Assembly: GCA_032622095.1 (NCBI GenBank)
Contig: CP136067.1
Location: forward strand, 82,424,705-82,488,704
Origin: Siphonodentalium dalli
Lineage: Eukaryota; Mollusca; Scaphopoda; Gadilida; Siphonodentaliidae
Reading direction: 5' to 3'
Length of the DNA: 64,000 nt
Part shown: one piece after another, positions 59,801-60,670 of the stretch
Layout: every line of letters begins with the position of its first letter
How positions within the stretch are numbered: the stretch's first letter is position 1
Notes under the pieces: generated by a model
Database searches by the model: none
What the model was told of the DNA's origin: nothing
The model's input: the letters and a program-made list of their open reading frames with translations, nothing else
Made by a program: the position numbers and the translations under genes

Positions 59801-60322
59801 CTATCACATAGTACCTACGGACCATATAGAACACGATGTCCACTTTTATGTCCCTAATAGTTACGGATGTCACTGCAGTGAAGAGGTTAAACTATAATCA
59901 TGAGAATATTGTTATACAGGTTTTTGAATATCAAATACTGATTATATGTCTTTTGATTCAGAAATATTTCTGACCTTCTTCACAGGTGTGAAGTTTTCCT
60001 TTTTTGCTTGAGTTATAGGCCTTATTCAACATAAAACAAAGTGGTTAAGATTTGCCCTAATTTCCTTAAGTATCATACTAAAGCAATCGTCTAAACATGA
60101 TTTTAGGATTTTAATTCTGATGTTATTACAGATCCACTAAGACTTGAGAAACCTGGTCTTGATGGAGTTGCATGGTAATTTGTAAAACTTACAAATTTCT
60201 CTGTATTTTTCACAGTGTATGAAGTATAGGCAGCGGTTTGACCAGAACCAACGAGTAAAAATGAAGGAAAAAGTTATGGCAAGTGAATTATTTAAGAACA
60301 GAAAAGATGCTTATGGAGACAG
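5776..60322 (+). CDS. MYO1B: Unconventional myosin-Ib-like heavy chain (25 internal exons, both ends outside the window)
   Basis: Actin-activated ATPase motor of class I. Family members link membranes to cortical actin through a TH1 tail and bind calmodulin on IQ motifs. The joined exons (2616 nt, about 871 codons, all phases compatible, no stop) show the P-loop GESGSGKT, switch I with NDNSSRF, switch II DIYGFE, the relay-region [11 protein letters not shown], actin-side [12 protein letters not shown], the SH1-region [11 protein letters not shown], then converter FGKSKIFI and [11 protein letters not shown], six IQ motifs and a neck ending [11 protein letters not shown]. The six IQs and the RREYRKFFR-like last IQ favour myosin-Ib/Ia over Ic, Id or Ie. 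The TEDS position (16 residues before DALCK) is acidic, so heavy-chain phosphorylation is probably not needed. The start exons and the TH1 tail are not in the window. Exon order and junctions are read directly; the MYO1B assignment rests on recalled family sequence. Confidence 0.93.
6015..6413 (+). mobile_element. TTAA-flanked two-hairpin MITE (family L, copy 1)
   Basis: The ends are TTAA-CCCTTTACCCAACA and TGTTGGGTAAAGGG-TTAA, matching piggyBac-type TTAA targets and CCC/GGG tips. Inside are two near-perfect hairpins, each built on CCAATGCATTCTCTTATATA with its complement around a GTCGAC/GGTCGCC loop. They are separated by an AT-rich spacer of about 65 bp. No transposase is present. Confidence 0.9.
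6585..6715. repeat. AGTAATTAATTAC-rich palindromic repeat
   Basis: AAGTAATTAATTACAATTAC recurs three times in about 120 bp, partly in inverted form. It is low-complexity and non-coding. Confidence 0.7.
6789..7476. mobile_element. Inverted-repeat element filled with a TTCGG minisatellite
   Basis: The left end AAGCCCCGGTTCCATATCCC is mirrored at 7452-7475 (GGGAATATGGAACCGGGGCTT). The interior has dozens of (A)TTCGGNA or TCCCGAAT units at irregular 11-15 bp spacing. CCCGAAT orientation dominates on the left and TTCGGG/TTCGGC on the right. The edges read TTAA-A-GCCCC and GGGGC-TTAA, so a TTAA target is possible but not certain. Confidence 0.7.
7477..8500 (-). repeat. Two dispersed repeats in inverted orientation relative to 31519-31840 and 24885-25115
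   Basis: 7477-7940 (TACTCAATCCGAT, GGTCCCCATATCAT, CCATCTTCATCTGCAATTT) is the reverse complement of 31519-31840. 8040-8480 (TACAAGAAAACACATACTGT, ACAACATTGTATAAGGACAT, GTCATATTGGACTC) is the reverse complement of 24885-25115. No coding potential is recognised. Confidence 0.7.
8935..9324. repeat. Dispersed repeat shared with 39195-39470
   Basis: ACAGGCATGTCTCGAATC, GATGGGAGCTATC and TTTTACTCTTTG with ATGGCTAAA recur at 39215-39335. The block is also partly self-repeated here (CAGGCATGT at about 9030 and 9288; GCCATCNTGNATTTTA). The tip CATCATGAAAGGGTTAA near 9308-9324 is a stray end of the TTAA MITE family. The stretch 8500-8935 shows nothing specific. Confidence 0.6.
9404..9508 (+). CDS. 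MYO1B: Myosin exon 2
   Basis: Starts after TTTTCAG and ends GAA G|GTAAAA. It completes [17 protein letters not shown] and continues [20 protein letters not shown]. This helix after the P-loop is highly conserved in Myo1a/b; the phase joins exons 1 and 3 exactly. Confidence 0.97.
9858..10191 (+). repeat. Dispersed repeat R3, direct copy
   Basis: TTAAAGTGATGTGAAATGG at the left and TTTTTACATCACTTGATAA at the right look like short inverted ends (AAGTGATGT/ACATCACTT). The interior matches 3350-3625 (inverted) and 19966-20335: GTTTTCTATGGAGT, GTAGAATGCTACA, TTGGCATAGCG. Confidence 0.65.
10555..11015. mobile_element. Large foldback element (family F, copy 1)
   Basis: CAGGCCTCAAAATATGGTGT at the left is complemented by CACCATATTTTGAGGCCTG at the right. 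Each arm carries an inner hairpin of GCAGAATGAGGT...ACCTCATTNTGC type. The interior is non-coding. Confidence 0.85.
11284..11330 (+). CDS. MYO1B: Myosin exon 3: switch I
   Basis: A 47-nt exon between TTTTTCAG and GTAAGT. It reads [16 protein letters not shown], the switch I loop (NxNSSR) that coordinates Mg-ATP. Confidence 0.96.
11576..11717 (-). mobile_element. Deleted TTAA hairpin MITE (family S)
   Basis: GGAGCTTCCTGAATTTTTTG at the left, TGTGCCAATGCATTCTCTT and ATATATAAGAGAATGC inside, and CAGCTCCCATCATGAAAGGG-TTAA at the right. The second hairpin is deleted relative to the copy at 40496-40761. Confidence 0.75.
12077..12140 (+). CDS. MYO1B: Myosin exon 4
   Basis: Starts after [28 protein letters not shown], then N and T|GTAAGT. 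It is the beta-strand region directly after switch I, with the GKYMDIEFD signature of class I myosins. Confidence 0.97.
12489..12705. mobile_element. Full-length palindromic MITE (family P, copy 4)
   Basis: TA-CAGAAATGCCCTAAATAA at the left and CAGGGCATTACTG-TA at the right. The centre CTCTCACTGAGAGCTTTCCG is a perfect turn, and the arms are nearly identical. Confidence 0.88.
12740..13600 (+). repeat. Dispersed repeat R4, copy 1, interrupted by a MITE
   Basis: Blocks before and after the MITE at 12953-13215 match 19150-20470: TTCCCGATTTAGG, AACTTCATACAATAGAAGT, ATTAGCCTTGGG, GACATCTC-like ACATGACAACATCTCAAA, GTGGTGTCAAAGACCAT, AATTCCCTTTCAAAGAA. The two copies carry different insertions. Confidence 0.75.
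12953..13215 (+). mobile_element. TTAA-flanked two-hairpin MITE (family S, copy in R4)
   Basis: Left TTAA-CCCTTTCATGAGGGGAGCT; right AGCTCCATCCATGGAAGTG-TTAA. It contains two ATTCTCTTATATATG...CATATATAAGAGAAT hairpins separated by ACAAGGTCAAGGTAAATATT. It is a shorter relative of family L. Confidence 0.88.
13601..14430. repeat. Intron 4 remainder with a foldback hairpin
   Basis: 14190-14310 holds one arm pair of foldback family F (GCAGAATGAGGTCCCAGAGG ... CCACTGGGGACCTCATTCT). The rest (13601-14130) is AT-rich with nothing recognised. Confidence 0.6.
14435..14448 (+). CDS. MYO1B: Myosin exon 5: 14-nt microexon
   Basis: AAACAG|ATCTTCTTGAAAAG|GTAAGC. Together with the last base of exon 4 it encodes YLLEK, exactly the conserved bridge NYLLEKSRV between exons 4 and 6. 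Without it the frame between exons 4 and 6 breaks (14 is not a multiple of 3), so it must be constitutive. Confidence 0.93.
14449..15621. other. Intron 5, first part: no recognised element
   Basis: AT-rich sequence with a less AT-rich, CpG-containing stretch at about 14800-15540. That stretch has CCAAT-type motifs in both orientations (GATTGGTC at 14819, CACCAATCAAATCG near 14980). Minus-strand open frames at 14802-15065 and 15299-15520 have no recognisable domain. A cryptic promoter or an old element is possible but unproven. Confidence 0.35.
15622..15780. mobile_element. 159-bp near-perfect palindrome
   Basis: GCAATCAACGTCGTTTTCGA at the left is exactly mirrored at the right end. The arms run about 70 bp to a centre at TTTCGCTTCGCGAAA. 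It contains TCGGATGCCGAA, linking it to the TTCGGCATCCG repeats at 2440. It is probably a small foldback element; no target duplication is clear. Confidence 0.88.
16526..16925 (+). mobile_element. TTAA-flanked two-hairpin MITE (family L, copy 2)
   Basis: Same structure and orientation as 6015-6413, nearly identical in sequence: TTAA-CCCTTTACCCAACAGAAG at the left and GTTGGGTAAAGGG-TTAA at the right. Two 66-bp hairpins flank an AT-rich spacer. Confidence 0.9.
17580..17890 (+). repeat. Dispersed repeat also at 43660-43870
   Basis: ATTACTGTTACAG, GTCCAATTAGT and surrounding sequence recur at 43730-43800 with moderate divergence. The stretch 16926-17580 shows nothing specific. Confidence 0.5.
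17934..18932 (+). repeat. Dispersed repeat R5, copy 1
   Basis: Starts TTTATGTTTACCCATACCAT, then CCGT/CCAT-rich GTCCGTCCGTCC, GCGATAACTCAAATATTTTC, CATTAAATCCAATTCACC, TTAACAGTAGACT, and ends GATCGTGATCGGCCTCTCG. Copies lie at 21551-22796 and 54628-55308. It carries half of a family-S hairpin (CCAGTGCATTCTCTTATAT) near 18735. Confidence 0.8.
19355..19689. mobile_element. TTAA-type MITE (family C, copy 1)
   Basis: Left (T)TAA-CCTCTTCGCTGC (first T mutated to A), right GCAGCCAAGAGG-TTAA. The inner motif GTCCGTAACTATTACGGAC is palindromic. The second copy is at 59699-59890. The short minus-strand frame inside has no transposase signature. Confidence 0.8.
19966..20335 (+). repeat. Dispersed repeat R3, copy inserted in R4
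   Basis: Begins TTAAAGTGATGTGAAACACT and runs through GTAAATATTTACAATTGAGC, GTTTTCTATGGAGTTGTA, GTAGAATGCTACAATG. It interrupts the R4 alignment between GGATATAG and GTGTTTTTAATGC. Confidence 0.7.
20865..20949 (+). CDS. MYO1B: Myosin exon 6
   Basis: After [26 protein letters not shown], then HGADSELL and A|GTAAGT. It carries the [12 protein letters not shown] core typical of all myosins (loop and helix after switch I). Confidence 0.97.
21057..21319 (+). mobile_element. TTAA-flanked two-hairpin MITE (family S)
   Basis: TTAA-CCGTTTATTGACGGGAGCT at the left and GCTTCAGTCATGGTAGGG-TTAA at the right. Two ATTCTCTTATATATGTGAG hairpins surround ACAAGGTTAAGGTAAATATT. Confidence 0.87.
21551..22796 (+). 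repeat. Dispersed repeat R5, copy 2
   Basis: The longest copy. It starts TTTTATGTTTACCCATACCA, has CGTCCGTCCGTCC and a duplicated AACTCAAACATTTT block, and ends GATCGTGATCGGCCTCTCG. The half MITE hairpin near 22608 sits at the same relative place as in copies 1 and 3. Confidence 0.8.
22975..23430 (+). repeat. Tandem duplication of about 170 bp
   Basis: ACTTGGCACA...ATCAACCAGCATGGGAACCTG, GTTCAGTC and GAGTCATTTTGGTGGAGTT occur twice (first about 23095-23245, second about 23265-23415), just upstream of exon 7. A family-T MITE end (AATGGATTCTCCCACTC) precedes them at 22980. Confidence 0.75.
23560..23814 (+). CDS. MYO1B: Myosin exon 7 (255 nt, longest motor exon)
   Basis: After TTCACAG, AA joins the A of exon 6 to make Lys: [19 protein letters not shown], then [15 protein letters not shown] and [19 protein letters not shown]. 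It ends CAA G|GTAATA. It corresponds to the upper 50K region (AMQIVGF...ILKLGNIEF in other class I myosins). Confidence 0.96.
24060..24660 (+). repeat. Four degenerate tandem repeats of about 150 bp
   Basis: TTCCATTCTAGAGTTATCCT-like sequence recurs at about 24161, 24309, 24451 and 24610. Each follows ATCTCAGCCATGNGTTATC and GGCAAATGA-like blocks. The spacing is 142-159 bp. No protein is recognised. Confidence 0.75.
24885..25115 (+). repeat. Dispersed repeat, inverse of 8040-8480
   Basis: AAAGTCATATTGGACTCCCG occurs twice, followed by ACATACAGATGGATAACGAA and ACAATGTTGTGTACAGTATG. These are complements of sequence at 8080-8450. Confidence 0.7.
25315..25422. mobile_element. Solo half of palindromic MITE (family P)
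   Basis: TACAGTAATGCTCTAAGTAA through CATTCATCGGAAAGCTCTCC is one arm only; the second arm is missing. It is either a truncated copy or the product of palindrome deletion. Confidence 0.8.
25676..25829. mobile_element. Foldback element of about 150 bp
   Basis: AATAACATGATTTTTGAGGG and CATTATGGTTTCTTAACAG at the left are mirrored by GTTAAGAAACCATAATGCCC and AAAATATCATGTTATT at the right. Short GGGCNGTTAA units lie in the middle. Confidence 0.8.
25916..26132 (-). pseudogene. Crypton-like tyrosine recombinase N-terminal domain remnant (KIAA1958/ZMYM-type fold)
   Basis: On the minus strand one frame reads [16 protein letters not shown] and then stops. A shifted frame continues [20 protein letters not shown] and then [17 protein letters not shown] before a stop. 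The pattern xRFxDWL...LNxLLxxFYxEVxxKxGxxxxPSTLxxxRAAIxRHI matches, from memory, the SAM-like N-terminal domain of Crypton recombinases and of the domesticated KIAA1958/ZMYM2/QRICH1 family. The frame break near 26080 and the missing catalytic part make it a relic. Only the domain identity is claimed; it has not been checked by search. Confidence 0.6.
26269..26604. promoter_or_regulatory. Cluster of six CACGTG E-boxes
   Basis: CACGTG occurs at 26269, 26289, 26535, 26555, 26587 and 26599. Most have a (G/A)TCACGTGA context, the preferred site of MITF/TFE/USF-type bHLH-zip factors. A further GGTCACGTGACG lies near 28684, and a CRE-like TGACGTCA at 28369-28376. Whether this is an intronic enhancer or sequence carried by an element is open. 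Confidence 0.45.
27010..27860. repeat. Interspersed CGCTCTTTATT motifs
   Basis: GCTCTTTATT occurs near 27476, 27508, 27714 and 27844, with a variant CTCTTTTTATT at 27670 and the inverse AATAAAGAGCG at 27015. Several are followed by a shared AAGGNAA(T)GGGGACTCGACT or AAAGGGACTCGACTTAG tract. AATAAAGAGCGTTTGT also appears at about 55966. They resemble subterminal binding repeats or clustered factor sites. Confidence 0.5.
28756..28852 (-). repeat. Element end shared in inverted form with 63903-64000
   Basis: CTTACATATTCACGTAATTT through CCTTATAGGTGGAAATAAT recurs as its reverse complement at the very end of the window with about four mismatches. Similarity stops abruptly after GTGGAAATAAT, which marks a repeat boundary at 28852. 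ATTATTTCCAC also occurs at 25830, so an element spanning 25830-28852 with 11-bp inverted tips is possible. Confidence 0.6.
28983..30388. mobile_element. Non-autonomous hAT-like transposon, 1406 bp, with 8-bp TSD
   Basis: The left tip CAGGGACCAGCCGAGA and right tip (reverse) CAGGGGCCAGCCTAGA are inverted repeats. They are flanked by the exact 8-bp duplication CATTGACC at 28975-28982 and 30389-30396. The CAGGG tips and 8-bp target duplication fit hAT elements. Inside is a nested foldback (about 29337-29854: GCTATTATGACTGTTATACA mirrored by TGTATAATAGTCATAATAGC) and microsatellites. No transposase frame was recognised. Confidence 0.85.
29337..29854. mobile_element. Foldback nested in the hAT-like element
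   Basis: Arms of about 110 bp: left ATTGCTATTATGACTGTTAT ... CCAGGTTTCATTTTCGAA; right TTCGAAAATGAAACTTGCC ... GTCATAATAGCAAT. The centre has a smaller hairpin, GTCCGAATATTTC/GAAATATTCGGAC. Confidence 0.8.
30490..30555. repeat. Fragment of foldback family F
   Basis: TTAAATTCTCCCTCTTGGAACCT, CATTATGCAAATGACCAGCA and ATATTTTGAG match the right arm at 10957-11010. It lies about 100 bp before exon 8. Confidence 0.65.
30651..30769 (+). CDS. MYO1B: Myosin exon 8: TEDS-site region
   Basis: After [26 protein letters not shown], then [20 protein letters not shown], ending GCT|GTAAGT. The residue 16 before DALCK (exon 9) is Asp within KEDQ, giving a constitutively acidic TEDS site as in vertebrate MYO1B, which has Glu there. 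Confidence 0.94.
31519..31840 (+). repeat. Dispersed repeat, inverse of 7477-7940
   Basis: AAGATGCATAATCCGAATTA, TTACTATTTCTTTGGCTTCG, GATGAAGATGGATAACTCTA and GGGGACCATTAAATCGGATT are complements of sequence in 7480-7930. Confidence 0.7.
31967..32053 (+). CDS. MYO1B: Myosin exon 9
   Basis: After [27 protein letters not shown], then [15 protein letters not shown]. The [15 protein letters not shown] helix is conserved in class I myosins. 87 nt, phase 0 to 0. Confidence 0.97.
32440..32505 (+). CDS. MYO1B: Myosin exon 10: switch II
   Basis: After [27 protein letters not shown] then FQ|GTAATT. DIYGFE is switch II; in this family it closes on the gamma-phosphate to drive the recovery stroke. 66 nt, phase 0. 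Confidence 0.97.
33264..33368 (+). CDS. MYO1B: Myosin exon 11: relay helix
   Basis: After [27 protein letters not shown], then [30 protein letters not shown] and the following helix form the relay. The usual N-S-FEQ is TNRFEQ here. Confidence 0.97.
33369..35243. other. Intron 11: mostly unique sequence with a small tandem repeat
   Basis: 34276-34411 holds three copies of a unit of about 45-54 bp containing GATGCGATGACCAGATACAT and TCACTGCAGTGACAATA. That explains the repeated [13 protein letters not shown] peptide on the minus strand. Nothing else is recognised. Confidence 0.75.
35244..35306 (+). CDS. MYO1B: Myosin exon 12
   Basis: After [27 protein letters not shown] then K|GTTTGT. It matches the conserved I-W-x-x-I-D-Y/F-F-N-N-x-x-I-C-D-L-I-E block. 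63 nt, phase 0. Confidence 0.97.
35307..36511. other. Intron 12, first part
   Basis: A G-run (GGGGGGGGGGTGTGGGGGAGGG, two parts, near 35505) could form a quadruplex. 35970-36250 contains a duplicated TGATAACTTTAGTTTGG...AACTAAATTTGGTATGTGAG block related to R5-type repeats. No gene is recognised. Confidence 0.5.
36512..36912 (-). mobile_element. TTAA-flanked two-hairpin MITE (family L, copy 3, inverted)
   Basis: TTAA-CCCTTTACCCAACAAACC at the left and GAAGGGCC-side CTGTTGGGTAAAGGG-TTAA at the right, opposite in orientation to the copies at 6015 and 16526. Both hairpins are intact. Confidence 0.9.
37155..37600. mobile_element. Two adjacent long hairpins upstream of exon 13
   Basis: The first, about 37155-37472, has arms of about 155 bp (CCATCTCCTTTTATAC / GTATAAAAGAAGATGG; CATGGATGAGTAC / ...CATTCATCCATGG). 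The second, 37484-37594, pairs CAGTTATAACCAAAAAAAAG with CTTTTTGGTTATAACTG. A single arm of the first recurs at 41088-41250. The second ends 40 nt before the exon. Confidence 0.8.
37634..37828 (+). CDS. MYO1B: Myosin exon 13
   Basis: After [27 protein letters not shown], then [20 protein letters not shown] and [20 protein letters not shown]. It is the lower 50K region, ending in the H-x-A-G-x-V strand. 195 nt, phase 0. Confidence 0.97.
38394..38508 (+). CDS. MYO1B: Myosin exon 14
   Basis: After [28 protein letters not shown], then [18 protein letters not shown] and G|GTAGGT. It matches the conserved V-Y-x-V-x-G-F-x-x-K-N-x-D block. Confidence 0.97.
38584..38972 (-). mobile_element. TTAA-flanked two-hairpin MITE (family L, copy 4, inverted)
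   Basis: TTAA-CCCTTTACCCAACAAACC at the left and CTGTTGGGTAAAGGG-TTAA at the right, only 75 bp downstream of exon 14. Same orientation as 36512. The spacer is slightly shorter than in the other copies. Confidence 0.9.
39195..39470. repeat. Dispersed repeat shared with 8935-9324
   Basis: ATAGGCATGTTTAGGATCGC, GGTGGGAGCTATCTAA, GCCATCTTGGATTTTA (twice) and CATGGCTAAATCCTTTAGCA parallel the earlier block. Confidence 0.6.
39844..39899 (+). CDS. MYO1B: Myosin exon 15: loop 2 region
   Basis: After [31 protein letters not shown]. This corresponds to actin-binding loop 2 and the start of the following helix; class I members have short, basic KRPPTAGSQFK here. Confidence 0.95.
39926..40220. mobile_element. 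TTAA-flanked MITE (family T, best copy)
   Basis: TTAA-ACCTTTCTTTACTAAATGG at the left and GTATTTAGTAAAGGAATGG-TTAA at the right. Its internal blocks (CTATTATTCGTCTGGAGGGA, AATAATAAGTTC) recur in degenerate copies near 3960-5440, 22980, 49200-49378 and 56300-56540. It starts 26 bp after exon 15. Confidence 0.8.
40496..40761 (-). mobile_element. TTAA-flanked two-hairpin MITE (family S, inverted)
   Basis: TTAA-CAATTCCATGACTGGAGCTTC at the left and GCTCCCATCAGAGAAGGG-TTAA at the right. Two hairpins flank AACAATATTTACCTTGACCT. It lies in intron 15. Confidence 0.87.
40801..40923 (+). other. Candidate alternative exon in intron 15 (unproven)
   Basis: ATTCAAACAG|ACTTGT ... CATAGTTTG|GTGAGG bounds 123 nt that are open in the myosin frame (phase 0 to 0): [20 protein letters not shown], then [20 protein letters not shown] and L. 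The frame stays open to 41028. NMMCNLNS is faintly like ALMENLLS of exon 16, so a diverged duplicate exon is conceivable. No myosin with such an insert is known to me, and chance is not excluded. Confidence 0.25.
41454..41519 (+). CDS. MYO1B: Myosin exon 16
   Basis: After [27 protein letters not shown], then [19 protein letters not shown] across the junction with exon 17 is a hallmark of class I motors. 66 nt, phase 0. Confidence 0.97.
42248..42315 (+). CDS. MYO1B: Myosin exon 17
   Basis: After [27 protein letters not shown], then YLG with GG|GTGAGT. The H-Q-V/I-R-Y-L-G-L motif leads into the SH helices. Confidence 0.97.
42580..42822 (+). mobile_element. TTAA hairpin MITE (family S, left end decayed)
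   Basis: ACTGCGCTGGTGGAGCCTTA at the left, the two hairpins in degraded form, TTTACAAGGTCAAGGTAAAT between them, and GATCCAGTCATGGAAGGA-TTAA at the right. Confidence 0.78.
43336..43552 (+). CDS. MYO1B: Myosin exon 18: SH helices and converter
   Basis: After ATTACAG: A completes Gly, then [38 protein letters not shown] and [24 protein letters not shown]. It covers the SH1 helix (R-V-R-R-A-G-Y) and the converter up to the lever junction. An upstream in-frame ATG at 43196 is intronic and not a start. Confidence 0.97.
43857..48587. mobile_element. Candidate 4.7-kb inverted-repeat element in intron 18
   Basis: TTTCCGCTAAAGGAAGCCGT ... GAACTATA at 43857-43902 is mirrored at 48542-48587 (TATAGTTCAGTGTGAACGG ... 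CTTTAGCAGAAATATGA). The interior is less AT-rich in places. It holds two diverged copies of a block with GTTTGATTCTCGTAAC/ATTCGATTCTCGTAC (about 44490-44780 and 45060-45300) and a 250-bp tandem duplication (47110-47610). Open frames at 47816-48094 (minus) and 48161-48403 (plus) have no domain I recognise. The family is unknown; the right end abuts a small relative. Confidence 0.6.
47098..47610 (+). repeat. Tandem duplication of about 250 bp
   Basis: TCTCTGNGGGGNT, ATTGGATNGTGCC-like, GGGCGCAGCTTTNG, TTCTGACATG(A/G)TCTCATGA and GTGATACNTAGGTACCTCAG all occur twice in the same order (about 47118-47360 and 47370-47600). Confidence 0.8.
48586..48910. mobile_element. MITE with about 55-bp inverted ends, relative of the 4.7-kb element
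   Basis: TATATTTCCTTAAAGAAAGC and CTGAACACTGAACTAT at the left are mirrored at 48855-48900. The interior (GACGAGATTCAATCGGTTAT, GATCGTAGGCGACCACAAAA) is the reverse complement of 43905-44062, the left subterminal part of the large element. Confidence 0.82.
48968..49184. mobile_element. Full-length palindromic MITE (family P, copy 5)
   Basis: TA-CAGTAATGCTCTAAGTAA at the left and TTAGAGCGTTACTG-TA at the right, with TA on both sides and nearly identical arms. It lies 226 bp before exon 19. Confidence 0.9.
49190..49378. mobile_element. Family-T MITE copy next to exon 19
   Basis: CACCAATGAATATAAATCCT, GAATAATAGCTCATTCCAAT and CATTTAGTAATGAAAGGG-TTAA match the family. The right TTAA lies 32 nt before exon 19, so its last bases adjoin the splice-site region. 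Confidence 0.65.
49411..49560 (+). CDS. MYO1B: Myosin exon 19: lever start, IQ1 and IQ2
   Basis: After [30 protein letters not shown], then [20 protein letters not shown] and [18 protein letters not shown]1 starts at [12 protein letters not shown]2 starts at [11 protein letters not shown] and ends in exon 20. 150 nt, phase 0. Confidence 0.96.
49890..49970 (+). repeat. 39-bp tandem duplication
   Basis: ATGATGTGGATGTAATTTGG plus GGGAAGCCTGCATGCTTAC is repeated at once with one change. The neighbourhood (49740-49870) is distantly repeated at 53360-53480 (TAGTGGGT...CATTTCCCAA...CACTATTAGTAGC). Confidence 0.85.
50014..50115 (+). mobile_element. hAT-like terminal fragment
   Basis: CAGGGTCCGCGTTGGACC followed by repeated TTTGCCAAA/TTTGCCAAT units resembles the left end of the element at 56718-57906 (CAGTGTTCGCGCTGGACC, then TTTAGCCAAA). 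No matching right end is found. Confidence 0.5.
50365..50962. repeat. Degenerate minisatellite, CATAACCTAATCAGACANCC type
   Basis: Units of about 28-35 bp (ACCATAACCTAATCAGACA plus CCAGGCTCAT) repeat about 18 times. A higher-order duplication is visible: CCCAATCTGACAATCAGGCT recurs with a 184-bp offset (50616 and 50800). It ends 222 bp before exon 20. Confidence 0.9.
51185..51253 (+). CDS. MYO1B: Myosin exon 20: IQ2/IQ3 (23 codons)
   Basis: After [28 protein letters not shown] then GWK|GTAAGG. It ends IQ2 and starts IQ3 ([10 protein letters not shown]). 69 nt, phase 0 on both sides, so it can be skipped without a frameshift. Confidence 0.95.
51602..51857. mobile_element. 256-bp near-perfect palindrome (family F) before exon 21
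   Basis: CCAAGCCTTGAAATAGTGTG at the left pairs with CCTATTTCAAGGCTTGG at the right. Both halves contain GCAGAATGAGGTCCCCAGAG / CTCTGGGGACCTCATTCTGC hairpins. Its right end is 16 nt from the exon 21 acceptor, leaving only TCTGTTGTGATTGTAG as the intron tail. Confidence 0.93.
51874..51960 (+). CDS. MYO1B: Myosin exon 21: IQ3/IQ4 cassette (29 codons)
   Basis: After [28 protein letters not shown] then [15 protein letters not shown]. 22 of 29 residues equal exon 22, so the two arose by exon duplication. Phase 0 on both sides. Confidence 0.95.
52030..52267. mobile_element. Rearranged TTAA hairpin MITE (family S)
   Basis: Hairpin pieces ATAAGAGAATACACTGGCTT, GGCCAATGCATTCTCTTATA and AACAATATTTACCTTGACCT, ending CATTCATGTAAGGG-TTAA. 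The left end is missing. It sits 70 bp after exon 21. Confidence 0.7.
52268..53240. other. Rest of intron 21: nothing recognised
   Basis: AT-rich sequence without clear repeats, ORFs or hairpins up to the exon 22 acceptor. Confidence 0.5.
53241..53327 (+). CDS. MYO1B: Myosin exon 22: IQ4/IQ5 cassette (29 codons)
   Basis: After [28 protein letters not shown] then [15 protein letters not shown]. Duplicate of exon 21 (differences conservative except KD to LV). Phase 0 on both sides; it is the counterpart of the alternatively spliced IQ exons of vertebrate MYO1B. Confidence 0.95.
53654..53970. mobile_element. Family-S MITE with an internal three-fold tandem repeat
   Basis: Left ATCCCTTTCATGACGGGAGT; right GAGTTATGGAAGGG-TTAA. 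In the middle, CCCTATGGGAGAATGCACTG plus GCTTACAAGATCAATATTGT and GGCCAATGTACTCTCTTATA repeats three times at about 79-bp steps. The hairpin arms have been shortened. Confidence 0.82.
53971..54627. other. Intron 22 middle: nothing recognised
   Basis: AT-rich sequence without recognisable genes or repeats apart from weak similarity of its left flank to other introns. Confidence 0.4.
54628..55308 (+). repeat. Dispersed repeat R5, copy 3 (right part only)
   Basis: Starts at GAGTGACATTAAATCCAATT and ends GATCGTGATCGGCCTCTCG. It lacks the GTCCGTCCGTCC part of copies 1 and 2. The fossil hairpin half CCAGTGCATTCTCTTATAT is at 55133. A 65-bp direct repeat (TTTCTCCTAATACTTTTCAA / TTTCTCCTAACACTTTTCAA) follows at 55311-55400. 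Confidence 0.8.
55491..55652 (+). CDS. MYO1B: Myosin exon 23: IQ5/IQ6 and neck
   Basis: After [28 protein letters not shown], then [20 protein letters not shown] and [22 protein letters not shown]6 ([20 protein letters not shown]) followed by A-G-x-K-I is characteristic of myosin-Ib/Ia. 162 nt, phase 0. Confidence 0.96.
55735..56540. repeat. Intron 23: TTAA-type ends and an open frame of doubtful value
   Basis: TTTTAACCCTTTCTTCACAA at 55733 and TTCAGTGTAGTAAGGGTTAT at 56520 are family-T-like ends; 56300-56540 is a family-T copy. Between them 55976-56290 is open for 104 codons on the plus strand, but it has no recognisable domain and no supporting context. Confidence 0.4.
56718..57906. mobile_element. 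Non-autonomous hAT-like transposon, 1189 bp, with 8-bp TSD
   Basis: CAGTGTTCGCGCTG at the left and CAGCGCGAACACTG at the right are 14-bp inverted tips. They are flanked by the exact duplication GTCTGTAG (56710-56717 and 57907-57914), which fits the nTnnnnAn pattern of hAT targets. Subterminal AAGTTTAGCCAAAAGTTTAG units occur at both ends. A 24-base poly-G run lies at 57007-57030. No transposase is present. Confidence 0.92.
57950..58370. mobile_element. Large foldback element (family F)
   Basis: TCTGTCATTTGCAGAATGAG at the left and ATTCTGTAAATGGCAGACAC at the right. Each end holds an inner hairpin (CCCAGAGGGTGAATTTAGT / GCAAATTCACCCTCTG). It is 165 bp before exon 24. Confidence 0.85.
58535..58666 (+). 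CDS. MYO1B: Myosin exon 24: post-IQ neck
   Basis: After [27 protein letters not shown], then [20 protein letters not shown] and HRWR|GTGAGT. It matches the MYO1B segment with NxLPSLSP and LKRIFHLWR. 132 nt, phase 0. Confidence 0.95.
58888..59050. repeat. Inverted repeat of about 160 bp in intron 24
   Basis: AGAGAGTAATCAATTGGTTT and AATAATTCGCGAGAGGCGAG at the left are mirrored by CTCGCCTCGAGTGAATTATT and GAACTAATTGATCACTCT at the right. Imperfect arms, non-coding. Confidence 0.75.
59699..59890. mobile_element. TTAA-type MITE (family C, copy 2)
   Basis: TTAA-CCTCTTTGCTGCCAATTGAC at the left and GTCACTGCAGTGAAGAGG-TTAA at the right. The inner GGAAAAATATAACGGGAATA matches the complement of sequence in the copy at 19355-19689, so the core is inverted relative to that copy. 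Confidence 0.85.
60216..60322 (+). CDS. MYO1B: Myosin exon 25: neck/tail junction
   Basis: After [28 protein letters not shown], then [15 protein letters not shown] and AG|GTAAGT. It corresponds to KYRDQFTxQQK...ASELFKxKKALY in vertebrate MYO1B, just before TH1. It ends in phase 2; the next exon was not found in the remaining 3.7 kb. Confidence 0.95.
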
Positions 60323-60537
60323 GTAAGTAACTATGTGTAGCAATTAAACAGTATTTTCATTTGGAGAACATCAAGCTGAAATTCGAGTAGCTGGATGTAT
60401 TAAAGAGCGTTAAGACAAATCTTGATGCATAGTATGTGTTCCATATGTTAGAAATTGGAATTATTCACACATTCAGATGGACACGTTGCATCCTTTATGG
60501 CTTCTCAGTATACGTACCAAACTTAGAGAAAATATTT

Positions 60538-60670
60538 TTATGTTTACCCATACCATGTATGGTACACATAATGACGATGTCCGGATCAACCGTTTGTCTG
60601 TCCATACATCCGTCAGTCTGTAGAAACATGCTATCCGATGCGATAACTCAAATATTTTTTATCAGATTGT
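60538..60670 (+). repeat. Left fragment of dispersed repeat R5
   Basis: TTATGTTTACCCATACCATG, GATGTCCGGATCAACCG and GATGCGATAACTCAAATATT match the left parts of the copies at 17934 and 21551. Confidence 0.7.
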